From Phaseolus vulgaris (taxonomy: Eukaryota > Streptophyta > Magnoliopsida > Fabales > Fabaceae), in the NCBI RefSeq assembly GCF_000499845.2, contig NC_023753.2, positions 8,199,791 to 8,263,790 on the forward strand: a stretch of 64,000 nucleotides of DNA, given 5' to 3'. A program made the translations under genes and the position numbers. The notes beneath the pieces are model-generated. The model was not told where the DNA came from and ran no database searches. It saw only the letters and a program-made list of their open reading frames with translations. Below are positions 49,158-59,583 of this stretch, in pieces. How positions within the stretch are numbered: the first letter of the stretch is position 1; each line of letters begins with the position of its first letter.

Positions 49158-49697
49158 TTACAAGTGAACTTTACAGACAGCTTTGAAGGCCATGTCGCTG
49201 AGGAAGAATATTTGACGGTTAAGAGCTGTGATAGCAGGGTTGTTAACATTTGCAGAAGCCAAGCCTCTGTCACAACCAGCAGGTCCATCACTAGCAACTT
49301 TGGCATCATAGCTAGCTGTTTGAGGATCATCTTTGAACCCTTCTAAGGCACTCTTGAAGGAGGCAACCACCCCATCGTAGTCGAAATTCGCACATTGCAC
49401 TATGGCTGGATTATTGTCTATCTTCGCCAAACCCTTGAGGAAGGCTTGACCATCTCTGCCCTTCGCCAGGGCCCATTCTAGGGTTGCCTGAGCCAGATCA
49501 TCGAAGGTTTTTGCTTTGGCGATTTTAGGACCTGCTTGCTTTAGCAGCACCAAGCACTCCTCCCTGTTTTCCAAGCTCTCCATGCAGAGACTTTCGGCCA
49601 ATCCTTGTTCACCTTTGGCATTTGCTGCCATTGGAGAATAGGAAACCATGACCAGACAGAGGGCCACAACAAGGGAACATAGTGCTGAGGAATTCAT
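49158..49697 (-). CDS. Secreted PMEI/invertase-inhibitor-like protein, copy 1
   Basis: A 179-residue, single-exon protein of the plant invertase/pectin methylesterase inhibitor (PMEI) family. Residues 1-26 are a signal peptide (hydrophobic VVALCLVMVSY, cleavage after MAANA), so it should be secreted to the cell wall. Family cysteines are Cys38/Cys48 in the N-terminal hairpin and Cys102/Cys142 in the four-helix bundle; Cys175 is extra. Helix motifs FDDLAQATLEWA and CANFDYDGVVASFKSAL fit the family. The sequence resembles the Pla a 1-like 'putative invertase inhibitor' subgroup; whether its target is an invertase, a pectin methylesterase or neither cannot be told from sequence. The ATG at 49697 opens the signal peptide. 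A TATA box lies about 90 bases upstream. A paralogue about 78% identical (hand count) lies 10.4 kb away on the same strand. Confidence 0.9.
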   Translation of the reverse strand: MNSSALCSLVVALCLVMVSYSPMAANAKGEQGLAESLCMESLENREECLVLLKQAGPKIAKAKTFDDLAQATLEWALAKGRDGQAFLKGLAKIDNNPAIVQCANFDYDGVVASFKSALEGFKDDPQTASYDAKVASDGPAGCDRGLASANVNNPAITALNRQIFFLSDMAFKAVCKVHL

Positions 49698-49781
49698 TTC
49701 CCTTGATGGAGCTTTTTTATTTATTCGTGCCTTAGAGGGTTTGGTGTGAGGGGGTGAGTTCTTCCTTCATTCTGTTGCTTC

Positions 49782-49790
49782 TTTTATACT
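49782..49790 (-). promoter_or_regulatory. TATA box and conserved proximal promoter of PMEI copy 1
   Basis: The minus strand reads GTATAAAAG, about 90 bases before the ATG. The surrounding block (about 49783-49885), including CAAATCCTA, AGGAATCTACAACC and TTGCTTAATTA, is conserved upstream of copy 2. Confidence 0.75.
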
Positions 49791-50276
49791 CTCTCAAATC
49801 CTATTTTAGGTTAACCCACGGTTTTTAGGAATCTACAACCACTCCTTACGTTGCTTAATTAGGTTTAGAAAAAGTCACAACTTCGCATTGCTTTTTTCAA
49901 AGAAAAATAGATATTTGTCGTCATAAACCGTCGTCGCATTGCTTTTTTCAAAGAAAAATAGATATTTTCACAACTTCTTTTTCTTTACACAACTATTTTT
50001 CAAATATATTAAATTAAATTTTTTTAAATATAAATTAAATTATTCAATAAGATTTGTTGTAATATGATTGTACGATGATAATGTAGCTTCCCTCCAAAGA
50101 CGTAAGTTTTTCATTTTTTATTCGAAAATTATATATTAATAATATAATATCTTAGAATTATATGAACATATATACTGACTTTTGCAGCATGCAAAACTAG
50201 GTTATCTAAAGAATTTGTGAGTGTAGTATTGGTTGTGTAAACACCATAAGCAACTATATGGTGACAAGACAAAACA

Positions 50277-51077
50277 CACTACAAGAAAACAAGCAATTAG
50301 CTTCTAAATTTTTGCGTGAGCTATTTACGGACGCAATTATTGTCGGTCAAAATGGCAAAAAATCCACGCAACAATGACATTCGACACAAAACAGACGCAC
50401 TTATGAATTTAAATTATTTTTTTAAAAAAGTGCAGTCTGCGTTGTGGCCCATGCATATGCGTCCGCAATGGTCCACGCATATTTATATTTTATGATTATA
50501 AAATTATTTATTTAAATTTATTTAATGTTATATAAAATATGTATTTAAATTTATTAATTGAGTAAAAGAAAATATGTATTTAAATTATTTAAATGTTATA
50601 TAAAATATTTTATTATTTTAAAGATTATTTATTTTAAATTTATTTTATTTATATATTGTCATATATAAATTAAACAATATAGATTATTATTTGTTATTTT
50701 AAAATAACTTTTTGTTGTATAAATGAAATGAATTATTTTTGTTGTATAAATTGAATTTAATTGTTTTGTATAAATTAAAGAATTTTTTTTTATAAAGTAT
50801 ATACAGTTTTTTATACATTAAATTTATTTATTTGTTGTATAAATTTAAAATAAAATAAATTGAATTTTTATTTAAAATTTTTAATATAATTTTCATTAAA
50901 TTATATTTAAGTTACATATTTAAGAAAATTTCACGTGCCCCATATTAATAATAAGTATAATAAAAATCATAATATGACAAAAGAACTTGTCTGGTGTAGT
51001 GATTAAAGCATGGTTAAAACTTTTTTGACCTCTTGCATCCATTTTTTGTCCACACTAAATAGTGTTTTCTTGTAGTG
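50277..51077. mobile_element. Non-autonomous CACTA element, 801 bp
   Basis: Starts CACTACAAGAAAACAAG and ends GTGTTTTCTTGTAGTG. Subterminal motifs GGACGCAATT, CCACGCAACA and GCGTTGTGGCCCATGC match those in the 5.6-kb CACTA element, and the core has the same GTTGTATAAATT-type A/T repeats. Flanking trinucleotides are ACA and AGA, a duplication with one change. No coding. Confidence 0.8.
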
Positions 51078-51760
51078 AGACTTAAATAAGTAATCCTTAA
51101 TTAGCACCATAAATAAATAAATAAGAAAGATTATCCTTCCATTACAAACAAGATCAAGTGCAACACGTTTTCAATTAATATGAAGAATGGTAGTCCATGT
51201 AACCTGTTCGTTTTCATATATGCTATTCGTTAAAATTGATTAAAACTTATAAAATCATGAAGAAAAATTATTAAATGGAAGTGAACTCTATTCATTTTTT
51301 AATTTCTAAAGTCTTAATTAACGAAAGATATATGGATAATATATTGAAAGGTGAATTGTTATTAATATTTTTATGTATATATTGCAAGTGTTATAAATAA
51401 ATTAGAATAACATGTGTTAAATAAATAATTGAAAATATGTTGTAAGTAGTTTTATTCAATTGAAAAATATAAAAAATTCACATATATAATAAGATTCTCC
51501 ATAGAAACTTAATTAAAAATATTAAAATATAAAGGAACTTAATTACTTAAAGACACATAAGAAATTATATAATTCAAACTAAAGACCACATCATCCAGGT
51601 TTTGCAAACTAAAATTGCAAAGACTCTTAAAAAAATATAAAAATTTATGATAATGAAATGAATTTTTTAATAAAAACTGTATTACAAAATATTTAAATTT
51701 ACGAGAGACTATGTTTTAGTGAATAACCATTTTGGAACCGTTTTAGAAAAACAAAACTAT
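51078..51760. other. AT-rich intergenic DNA, nothing recognised
   Basis: No gene or repeat structure seen. Confidence 0.5.
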
Positions 51761-51800
51761 AAATACAAGAAAATCATGAAATAGAAACCAATTTTTATAC

Positions 51801-53585
51801 GGGTAAATTATCTATTTAGCACCATTTACACTTTTATTCCTCTAACTAGCACCATTTTGCTTTTATTTCCCTATCTAGCACCCTTTTGTTTTTATTTCCC
51901 TATCTAGCACCCTTTTATTTTTTATTTCCCTATCTAGCACCATTTCAAAAATTAATAAATTAATATTTTTTTGAAAATTTTAATTTTGAATGCATTAAAA
52001 AATATGTATTTTTAATGTTTAAAATAGTTAGAAATATAATTAATGAATAAAGAAATGAGTTTTTACAAAATAAAAAAAAAGCAATAAATTAAAAATGTTT
52101 AGTTTAAAATTATTTTTTTAAGAATAAAGAAAATAAGAAATTAAACCCTACAACAACATAAAAGTTGAATCTATAAACATAAATTAGTATTTTTTTTTTA
52201 TTATTATTATTGATGATGTAATCATGTTAATTTCAAGTAAAAAATACACAACATAATTATAAAAAAACGAAAGTCAATTAGTATTAACTAATAGCACACA
52301 AATAATATTGAAGTGTCTACTCTAAATGCAAAATCCTAAAAAAAATACTAATGCAAATGTTACACTTAATGCTTAAAAATGAGAAGAAAAAAATGCAAAA
52401 ATAAATAAGTATAGAAAATAAAAACAAAAATAATAAAAATAAAAAAAAAACAATGACAGAAAAAATAATAACTAAAAACATATAAGATATAAAATAAAGG
52501 AAAAACAAAATAAGATAAATATACAAGATATATATATAAAAAAAAAATCCAAACAAGATAAAGATAAGAGATATAAGACGATACTAAATAAGTAGATGTT
52601 GATCATAAAAAGAAAAATAAATGAAAGATGATCATTCATTTAATATTTTCTTCAATGGTACATTAAATAGTTTGTGCGAAATGAAACATTATTAAGGACG
52701 AGAAAAGCACAATCCAATAATGTTGGGACATGTTCTTTTTGTGTGTGCTAGTGTTTGACAATATGAACATTTTTTTGTTTGATCATGTTGTTCTCTTATG
52801 TCAATATCAGTCTTTATTTGACTTGACTTAGGTCTCCCCTTTGAGGTTATTTTCATGTCAGGACTTGGGCATAGTATTTGACTGGTGTATGCAGGGCAAT
52901 ACTCTTCATTTTTTAGTTCCATCAAATAGTCTTTCGTAACATGAAATATTTGTTGCAATGTTGTTATTTTTATTTTCTATATTTATTTATTTTTACATTT
53001 TTCTTCTTCTCATTTTTAAGCATTAAGTGTAGCAATTGCATTAGTTTTTTTTTTAGGATTTTGTATTTAGGGTAGATAGACACTTCAATATTATTTGTGC
53101 TTTCAATATTAATTAATACTAATTGACTTTGATTTTTTTATAATTATGTCCTGTATTTTTTACTTGAAATTAACATGATTACATCATCAATAATAATACA
53201 AATAAATACTAATTTATGTTTATAGATTCAACTTTTATGTTGTTGTAGAGTTTAATTTTTTATTTTCTTCATTCTTAAAAAAAAAATTAAACTAACATTT
53301 TTAATTTATTACTTTTTTATTTTTATTTTGTAAAAACTCATTTATTTATTCATTAACTATATTTCTAACTATTTTAAATATTAAAAATACTTATTTTTTA
53401 ATGTATTCAAAATTAAAATTAAAATTATAAAATAAAATTAATTTATTATTTATTTATTTATTTATTTTTGAAATGGTGCTAGATAGGGAAATAAAAACAA
53501 AAGGTGTTAGATAGGGAAATAAAAACAAAAGGGTGCTAGATAGGGAAATAAAAGTGTAAATGGTGCTAGATAGGGAACTGAGCCA
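51801..53585. mobile_element. Mutator-like element (MULE), 1785 bp, TSD TTTTTATAC
   Basis: The identical 9-mer TTTTTATAC flanks both ends (51792-51800 and 53586-53594); 9-bp duplications are typical of MULEs. The terminal inverted repeats are long, about 590 bp each. Both begin with repeated CTAGCACC and TTTATTTCCCTATCTAGCACC-type blocks and go on to matching inner sequence (52140-52390 mirrored at 53000-53260). The centre carries a minus-strand zinc-knuckle fragment. No complete transposase. Confidence 0.85.
52692..52958 (-). pseudogene. C-terminal zinc-knuckle remnant of a MULE/FAR1-type transposase
   Basis: The 88-codon frame has CPSPDMKITSKGRPKS, then CSYCQTLAHTKRTCPN: a C-x2-C-x4-H-x4-C knuckle preceded by a KGRPK motif. 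This combination ends MULE transposases and their FRS/FAR1 relatives. The catalytic DDE region and SWIM finger are absent, so this is a relic used as filler in a non-autonomous element. Confidence 0.6.
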
Positions 53586-53732
53586 TTTTTATACACCAAA
53601 ATAATTAGTTGTAATAGTAACTAAATTAGAGACCATTTTAGAAAAAAAAATTGATTTTTAAATTAGTTTCTATTATTGTTAAATAGTTTCTAATTTGGTA
53701 TCTAATTAGCAACCAAAGTTTTAACTACCAAT

Positions 53733-53812
53733 TATAATCCATAATATATTTTAAAATTATATTCTGAATTGTACAAATCAAAATATAATTTTAAAATATA
53801 TTATGGATTATA
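53733..53812. repeat. 80-bp near-perfect palindrome
   Basis: Centred on GTAC at 53771-53774, with arms TATAATCCATAATATATTTT and its reverse complement and only about two mismatches per arm. It can form a 38-bp stem. Confidence 0.85.
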
Positions 53813-54253
53813 CCATCCATAAGGTATTTCTGAATTCATAATTACCTTTTAGATTGTAGAATTCAGATGGTATTTCTGATTTAGAATTAGTTTCCAGATT
53901 GTACACTTTAAAATATGTATTATAGTAAGGAGGTGTTTCAAATTTTACAATCCGATATACATGAAAAAAAAAATGTAAGCAAATGAAAAACAACGAAAGA
54001 TAAATACACAACAAAATTTATCTCAATCACAAATGTTCACCACTAATTACTACAAGAGCACCTCAAAATGGAAAAAAATAAAAATAAAAAAAATACCACA
54101 AAGTATTTATGTGCAGGAAGAATTTGTCTAAGGGACTAATCTAGCTTTTGGCCCAACCCAATCAGTTTTAATAAAGTGTGTTAGAATTTTAACTCATCTC
54201 GTCAATTTTTTAAAAATTTTGTTTCTCTAAATTTTGTATTTTTAAAATTTGTT

Positions 54254-54301
<48 letters not shown>

Positions 54302-54836
54302 TATTTGTATATTGTTTAAAAACAAGTGTAATTATATAAATATTTTTAAATTTTTAAAAAATTAATTAATTAATGTCAGATAAATTAAATCGGTGAGGGC
54401 TCTCGAGAAAAAGAACGTCCAAATGGGATTGAAAGTTAATGAACTCAATTTCAAAAAGAGGGCACCTATTATAATTATCATCTCTATATCTTAAATTATT
54501 TTATTCTAATTAATAATTAAATTTTAGTCTATAAGTGTTAATTATTTAAGTTACCTCATTCAAATAATACAATAACAAAATATTTTAAACTACCTTTAAT
54601 TTTAATTTTAACGTTTAAAAAAATTGATTGGCTGACTATTCAATCTACCAAATTTTGGTAGACGAGAATCAAAATTCATTTTGTCACCCCATCTTCATGC
54701 TTGATCTTTACAAAGAAAAAAAAAAGTCATATTAAATGATAGTTAATTTTTTATTATATAAGTGTAAAAAAAAGTATATTAATCATTTAATAGTTAGAAA
54801 TGAAGATTTTGATGTACTTTTTTTTCTTTTTGTCGC
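53813..54836. other. AT-rich intergenic DNA
   Basis: No gene seen. Contains the AT run at 54259-54298. Confidence 0.5.
54259..54298. repeat. (AT)n microsatellite, about 20 repeats
   Basis: Perfect AT run of about 40 bases. Confidence 0.95.
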
Positions 54837-54839
54837 CAT

Positions 54840-55025
54840 TTAAAATTATTTTTTCTTTTCTCTTTTTCTTATGCAAGTGACCCGTCATTATTTCTTAAAG
54901 TACTGTTATTATCAAATATGATAAAATATAGACTTTATTTTATAAAGTAAAGGAATTTCTTTTACTCACTCTCTCTTCGTATACTTAGGTAAAACTTTTT
55001 TTCTTTTTGCTTGTTACTGCTAAAA
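54840..55025 (-). other. Orphan copy of the PMEI 3' flank
   Basis: Matches 48660-48835 in order: TTTTTCTTATGCAAGTGA, TTATTTCTT, ATAGACTTTATTTTATAAA, GGAATT and TTTTACTCA. No PMEI coding follows; the similarity stops near 55025, about 230 bases before the MULE at 55258. Confidence 0.65.
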
Positions 55026-55257
55026 AAGTTTTTTAACATCAGTTAATTATCTTGTTTAGTGGCAATTTAGCCGTTATTATTTATTTCCGTAAGTTAATCC
55101 GCAATGTAAAATTTAACACCAAAAATTATTAGGTCAGTTTAATATAATTTTCAGAATAACTGCAACTAAAATTATTAAAATCGATTTTAACCACCTTTAA
55201 ATTAATTAGCAGGAACATAAACGTGGATTAATATCCGTATTTTTTTTATTTTTATTA

Positions 55258-56315
55258 GGTTTAATTACTTTTTTTCGTCCCTATATTTATAGTCAATAGT
55301 CAATTTGGTACAGTGGTTTTTAAAAAATTCAATTTGGTTCCCACGTTTTTTAAAATGTATTCAAAATGGTTCTTTCGGTTAAATATCACCAAACGACGTT
55401 AAGTGGTGCTTATGTGGCAGACACGTGTAAGTTACGTGGATAGTGCTTACATTACTTTAGTGAATACTGAATTAGGGTTTAGGTTATTCAAATTGGGGAT
55501 TTCGAATTTCTGATTTAGGGTTTCTAATACGAGGATTGCTCCCCTGGTTGGATTCTGTGATGCGCTTCCCTGCTTCGATTCCATTCGGAGGTGTGCTCCC
55601 CTCATTCGATTTTGTGGTGGACCACAAATAACAAACAAATTACAAACCAAACCTTCACTTAAATGTTGGACCACACATCACAAAATTATGTCAGAGACCA
55701 AATGTTGGACCACACATAAAAAAATGTTGCACATGGTGGACCCTACATCATAACACAACCTGTATATGTTCTCTAAAAGTAATAAAAAACATAACAGAAC
55801 CACTCTGAAACTAAGTCAAAAATTACTAACCTTATAAAGGAGCAACCACAAAACGACGCCACGGTCTGTATCGCAATCGCTGCCCGTTCACCACCTCTGG
55901 ACCGCACCACATAATCGTTCCTCCAAATCGACCATGGGAACGCAGCTCACCATCGTAACTCACGATCGCACCACATAATCGAATGAGGGGAGCACACCTC
56001 CGAATGGAATCGAAGCAGGGAAGCGCACCACATAATCCAACCAGGGGAGCAATCCTCGTATCAGAAATTCGAAATCCCCAATTTGAATAACCTAAACCCT
56101 AATTCAGTATTCACCAAAGTAATGTAAGCACAATCCACGTAACTTACACGTGTCTGCCACATAAGCATCACTTAACGCCGTTTGGTGATATTTAACAGAA
56201 AGGACCATTTTGAATACATTTTAAAAAACTTAGGGACCAAATTGATTTTTTTAAAAACCATTGTACCAAATTGACTATTGGCTATAAATATAAGGACGAA
56301 AAAGGTAATTAAACC
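55258..56315. mobile_element. MULE-like element, 1058 bp, TSD TTTTTATTA
   Basis: Ends GGTTTAATTAC and GTAATTAAACC, with terminal inverted repeats of about 370 bp sharing GCTCCCCTGGTTGGATT, TTCCCTGCTTCGATTCC and ACACGTGTAAGTTACGTGG-type blocks. The 9-mer TTTTTATTA is identical on both sides (55249-55257 and 56316-56324). The central 330 bases hold no recognisable coding. Confidence 0.85.
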
Positions 56316-56324
56316 TTTTTATTA

Positions 56325-57186
56325 TTAGAACACATGTGACATCATTAAACAATAAATCATCATTAAGCAATAAACCAAAAATTCATCATCAATTGTTCAA
56401 TCAACATTAATCATGGAAAATATTATATACGACAAAAGAATATAATGAAATATTCTTCTCTTTTCTTTGTCTTATAATCGCAGAGACACTTAGTCAAATC
56501 GTTCATATATTTTACTACCACCGTCAACAACTTCCCCTCCATATTCTCAATCACCACCACCACCATTATTTTTAACTCTCCCAATCAAATCTCAAAACGT
56601 AAGTGTTTCACTTGTTTGTTCTTCTCTCCCCCAATCCATTTTCTCACTCCTTTCGCTCATATACTAACGCGTCTCTCCTTTTCTCCCTAAGCTCTCTTTT
56701 TCTCATAAACTAACCTCTTTCACTCCCACCAGCACACTTTTTGATGGAAAATTCAACACAGTAAAATAATAACTTAATCAGAGCAATAATCAACGAATAA
56801 TAATTTCCCCAACTTGCAAGAATTTGTGAGGAACAATAACAAATAATGGCAGCAACAAAAACACATTGAAGGAAGACACATAAAATTTTAACGTGGAAAA
56901 CCTTCTCAATAGGAGAAGTAAATATAGTTGAAGAGAAGAGAATTTCAAGAAGACAACTTAAGTGAAGCTAATTGGTAATATAGTTGAAAAGAAGGGCAAT
57001 GAAAAGTTGGAACATGCGAATTTGGAAAATATTATCATTCTCCTTGATGGTAACGAGTGATGAGAAAGAACATCAAGCTTCGCGCATATAAAAAACAAAG
57101 TAATTAAAAAATTTCTCATATTTTAAGAAAGTAAAAAAACAAGCGCATCATCTCTCTATGTGAAAAGAAAGTGGCCATCACATAAT
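56325..57186. other. Intergenic DNA with retroelement-like debris
   Basis: 56500-56720 is C-rich and resembles a 5' UTR (CCACCACCACCATT, then AAAACGTAAGTG with a donor-like GTAAGT), but no coding exon follows. AACGTGGAAAACCTTCTCAA at about 56891 resembles leader debris of Ty1/copia elements. Confidence 0.3.
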
Positions 57187-57600
57187 CACTAAAAAAACGT
57201 AATTTAGTGATTATTTTAGCAACTGAAATAGAGACCATTTGGTTTCAGTCGCTAAATCACTCTAAATTAGTGACCGATTTAGGTTCAATCACTACATAAA
57301 AATAAATCACTACAAATTAATGATCAATTTGGTTTTGATTGTTAAATAACTATAAATTAGTGACCAATTTGATTTTGGTAGCTAAATACAAATAAATCAC
57401 TACATATTAGTAACTAGTTTGATTTTTGCCGCTAAATCATTACAAATTAGCGGTCAATTTGATTTCGCTCAGTAAATCACACAAAATTAGCGACCAATTT
57501 AATTTCAATTACTATATTCAAATATATCACTACAAATTAACGATCAATTTACATTTTATCACTAAATCACTATAAATTAACAATGAAATTATAATTATTT
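57187..57600. repeat. Diverged tandem repeats of a CACTAAAAAAA-type element
   Basis: Starts CACTAAAAAAACG, followed by about eight copies of a 35-60 bp motif of the type ATCACTACAAATTAGTGACC with AATTTGGTTTT. Individual copies are diverged. Confidence 0.65.
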
Positions 57601-58048
57601 TATTATTAAAATACTAATAATCATAATACGATCACAAAGTTTTTTAGTGTTATAGTTATAGATTATATGTCTACTCATAAGTTTTGGATTCGATTCTCTA
57701 TGACAGACTCTGAACATTTATGTATGTTCATCCGCTCTCATATAAATATAACAAATTACCTATGTTTATTGGTTTCCAAGTTTTCATCATCTATTGTTGA
57801 GAATCACATTTTCAATTGTTAAGCATACCTAATTTGCATTAAAAATAAATAAACTTTTTTACATGTTTTTAAATACTTATAATCTCTACTCTTTTTATTT
57901 TGAGCTTTTTCAGATCTACTACTATGATTAATTTTGATTTTAGATATATTTTCAGCATTCCTTTTGCACATTTGCTACAAACATACACAGACAAAATGAA
58001 CTCTATAATCATGTGCTACAAATTGTAAATATTGAGTAAGAAAAATAC

Positions 58049-58525
58049 CTTTGTTTTTTCATTCAATCTATTGTGTATGAAAGTTGCCCACTCAATTTCT
58101 GAAATTTACAATGGTGAGTCCTTTACATTTTCATCCCAATTCTTTTTATCATCATAGTAAGTATCAAACAATTTCAGTTTGTTCTCCTTCCATTTTTTGC
58201 CTATGTCTTTCATCATATATACTTTTGTTGAACTTTCGTAGATTGGATCCCACCATAACTTAGCCTAGAATAACTTATTATTTGTAATTATAATAGTACA
58301 TTGTTAAAAAAAAACACTCTTCATAACAATATTTATAGATAAGTAACAACATAAAATTTACCCTTTACCTTAATGACATCATTCCATGCTCGATTCTTAT
58401 AGCTAGCAAGCACCAAATTCCAATTCTCAAAACAAATGAGAAACATTTTAGAATCTACTCCCAATCGACCTAAAAATCCTCCTAAAGGACCCTTTGCATC
58501 TGTGGAACTACGGGAATAAGTTTTT
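58049..58525 (-). pseudogene. Transposase_24-like gene relic (Ptta/En/Spm type)
   Basis: The minus strand has an exon at about 58525-58369 (GPLGGFLGRLGV, WNLVLASYKNRAWNDVIK), a donor GTAAAG, then an acceptor and an exon 58264-58049 (KLWWDPIYESSTKVYMMKDI, GKKWKENKLKLFDTYYDD, IEWATFIHNRLNEKTK) ending at a second donor GTATTT. The W-N-x-V...KNRAW, GKKWKE and EW..F....NEK pattern is that of plant Transposase_24-like proteins. An in-frame TAA lies near 58112. Adjacent exons were not found, so this is a fragment. Confidence 0.6.
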
Positions 58526-59583
58526 TTTTTCAAATTCCAATTGAATGAGTCAAAAGCTCAAATATCACACTGAATGAGACAACAGTTAGACTAATGCAAG
58601 GTGTGCTTGCAGGTTCAACCAAAAGTTATGACACAATGGCATAAATTTATCTTAAAAATGAGAAAATGGTTCATTTTTGTGTCAAATTCCTGTCTCTTAC
58701 TGTCCACGGATACATAAACATATAAAAGCAGAGTTATTCCTAACATCTCTTTAGGGAAAAAAATTAAGAGCCATGATACTTACTGATGAATTTGTGTATT
58801 GAGAATCAAGTCACTAGACGCCAAAATGTTCATTATTGATGTTTACTCAAGTCTCTTACCAACTAAACTCAAACAGGAAGACTTTCAGGCCAAGGTATAA
58901 GTCCAGAGACAACAAGAATATGACAATTTTCTATAAGTATAAACAAGTAATGATTTATCACCAGAACACAAAGACAGCAAAAATAGCACATATGGTTTGT
59001 GATTAGTAGCTCTGAAGTTAAGATACAGAGGAACATTAGAAGACTGCAATAGTAAAATAGGTGATAGTGATAAAATTAGCTACATAAATAATCAAAGTAA
59101 TCCATCTAGAAGCACCCTGAACTAAGTATCATCCTGTATCTTTATTGATAATTGATCTCACTCCATGCAACGATTATATAATCAACCACAACCATAGGAA
59201 GAAGAAGAAACAACTCTTCTGTAACTGCGGAAGTATAATACGAGACAGTAAAATTACAAACCAGCTCACACACATATTAGAATTTCTCGTTGGTTTTAAA
59301 CCTACTACAAATACCATATAATTTTTTTTTAATGTAACTTGATTTGTCTGATGAAAGATTGTTTTTAATCCTTCTAGAAATGTTGTTTTCTTAACTATGT
59401 CGATTGTCTTTAAATTTAGTTTACCAGTATCTATAAATATAAAAGAAAGGAAAGAAAAATAAGAAGTAAAATTGAATAATGTATTTGATTAATCACTTCC
59501 CTCCCCCACACCAAAGGACCAAAGGAGAAGAAAAAAAGAAGCTAACACCCCACATCAATTACAATTTGAAGTGGCGAATTGAG
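58526..59583. other. Intergenic DNA and 3' region of PMEI copy 2
   Basis: 58560-59280 is less AT-rich but shows no product I recognise. About 59345-59583 is homologous to the 3' region of PMEI copy 1 (ATGAAAGATTGTTTTTAATC, CCACACCAAAGGA). Confidence 0.45.

Larger units (their letters stand above)
51763..53732. mobile_element. Foldback MITE copy interrupted by a MULE
   Basis: The left piece ACAAGAAAATCATGAAATAG with AAACCAA (51763-51791) and the right piece ACCAAAATAATTAGTTGTAA onward (53595-53732) join to the order seen in the 42349 copy when the MULE and one 9-bp repeat are removed. The right half of the MITE is replaced by another palindrome. Confidence 0.75.

Noticed and set aside
52317..52556. 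79-codon minus-strand ORF
   Set aside because: Almost only Phe/Leu/Ile/Tyr from poly-A/T sequence inside the MULE terminal repeat.
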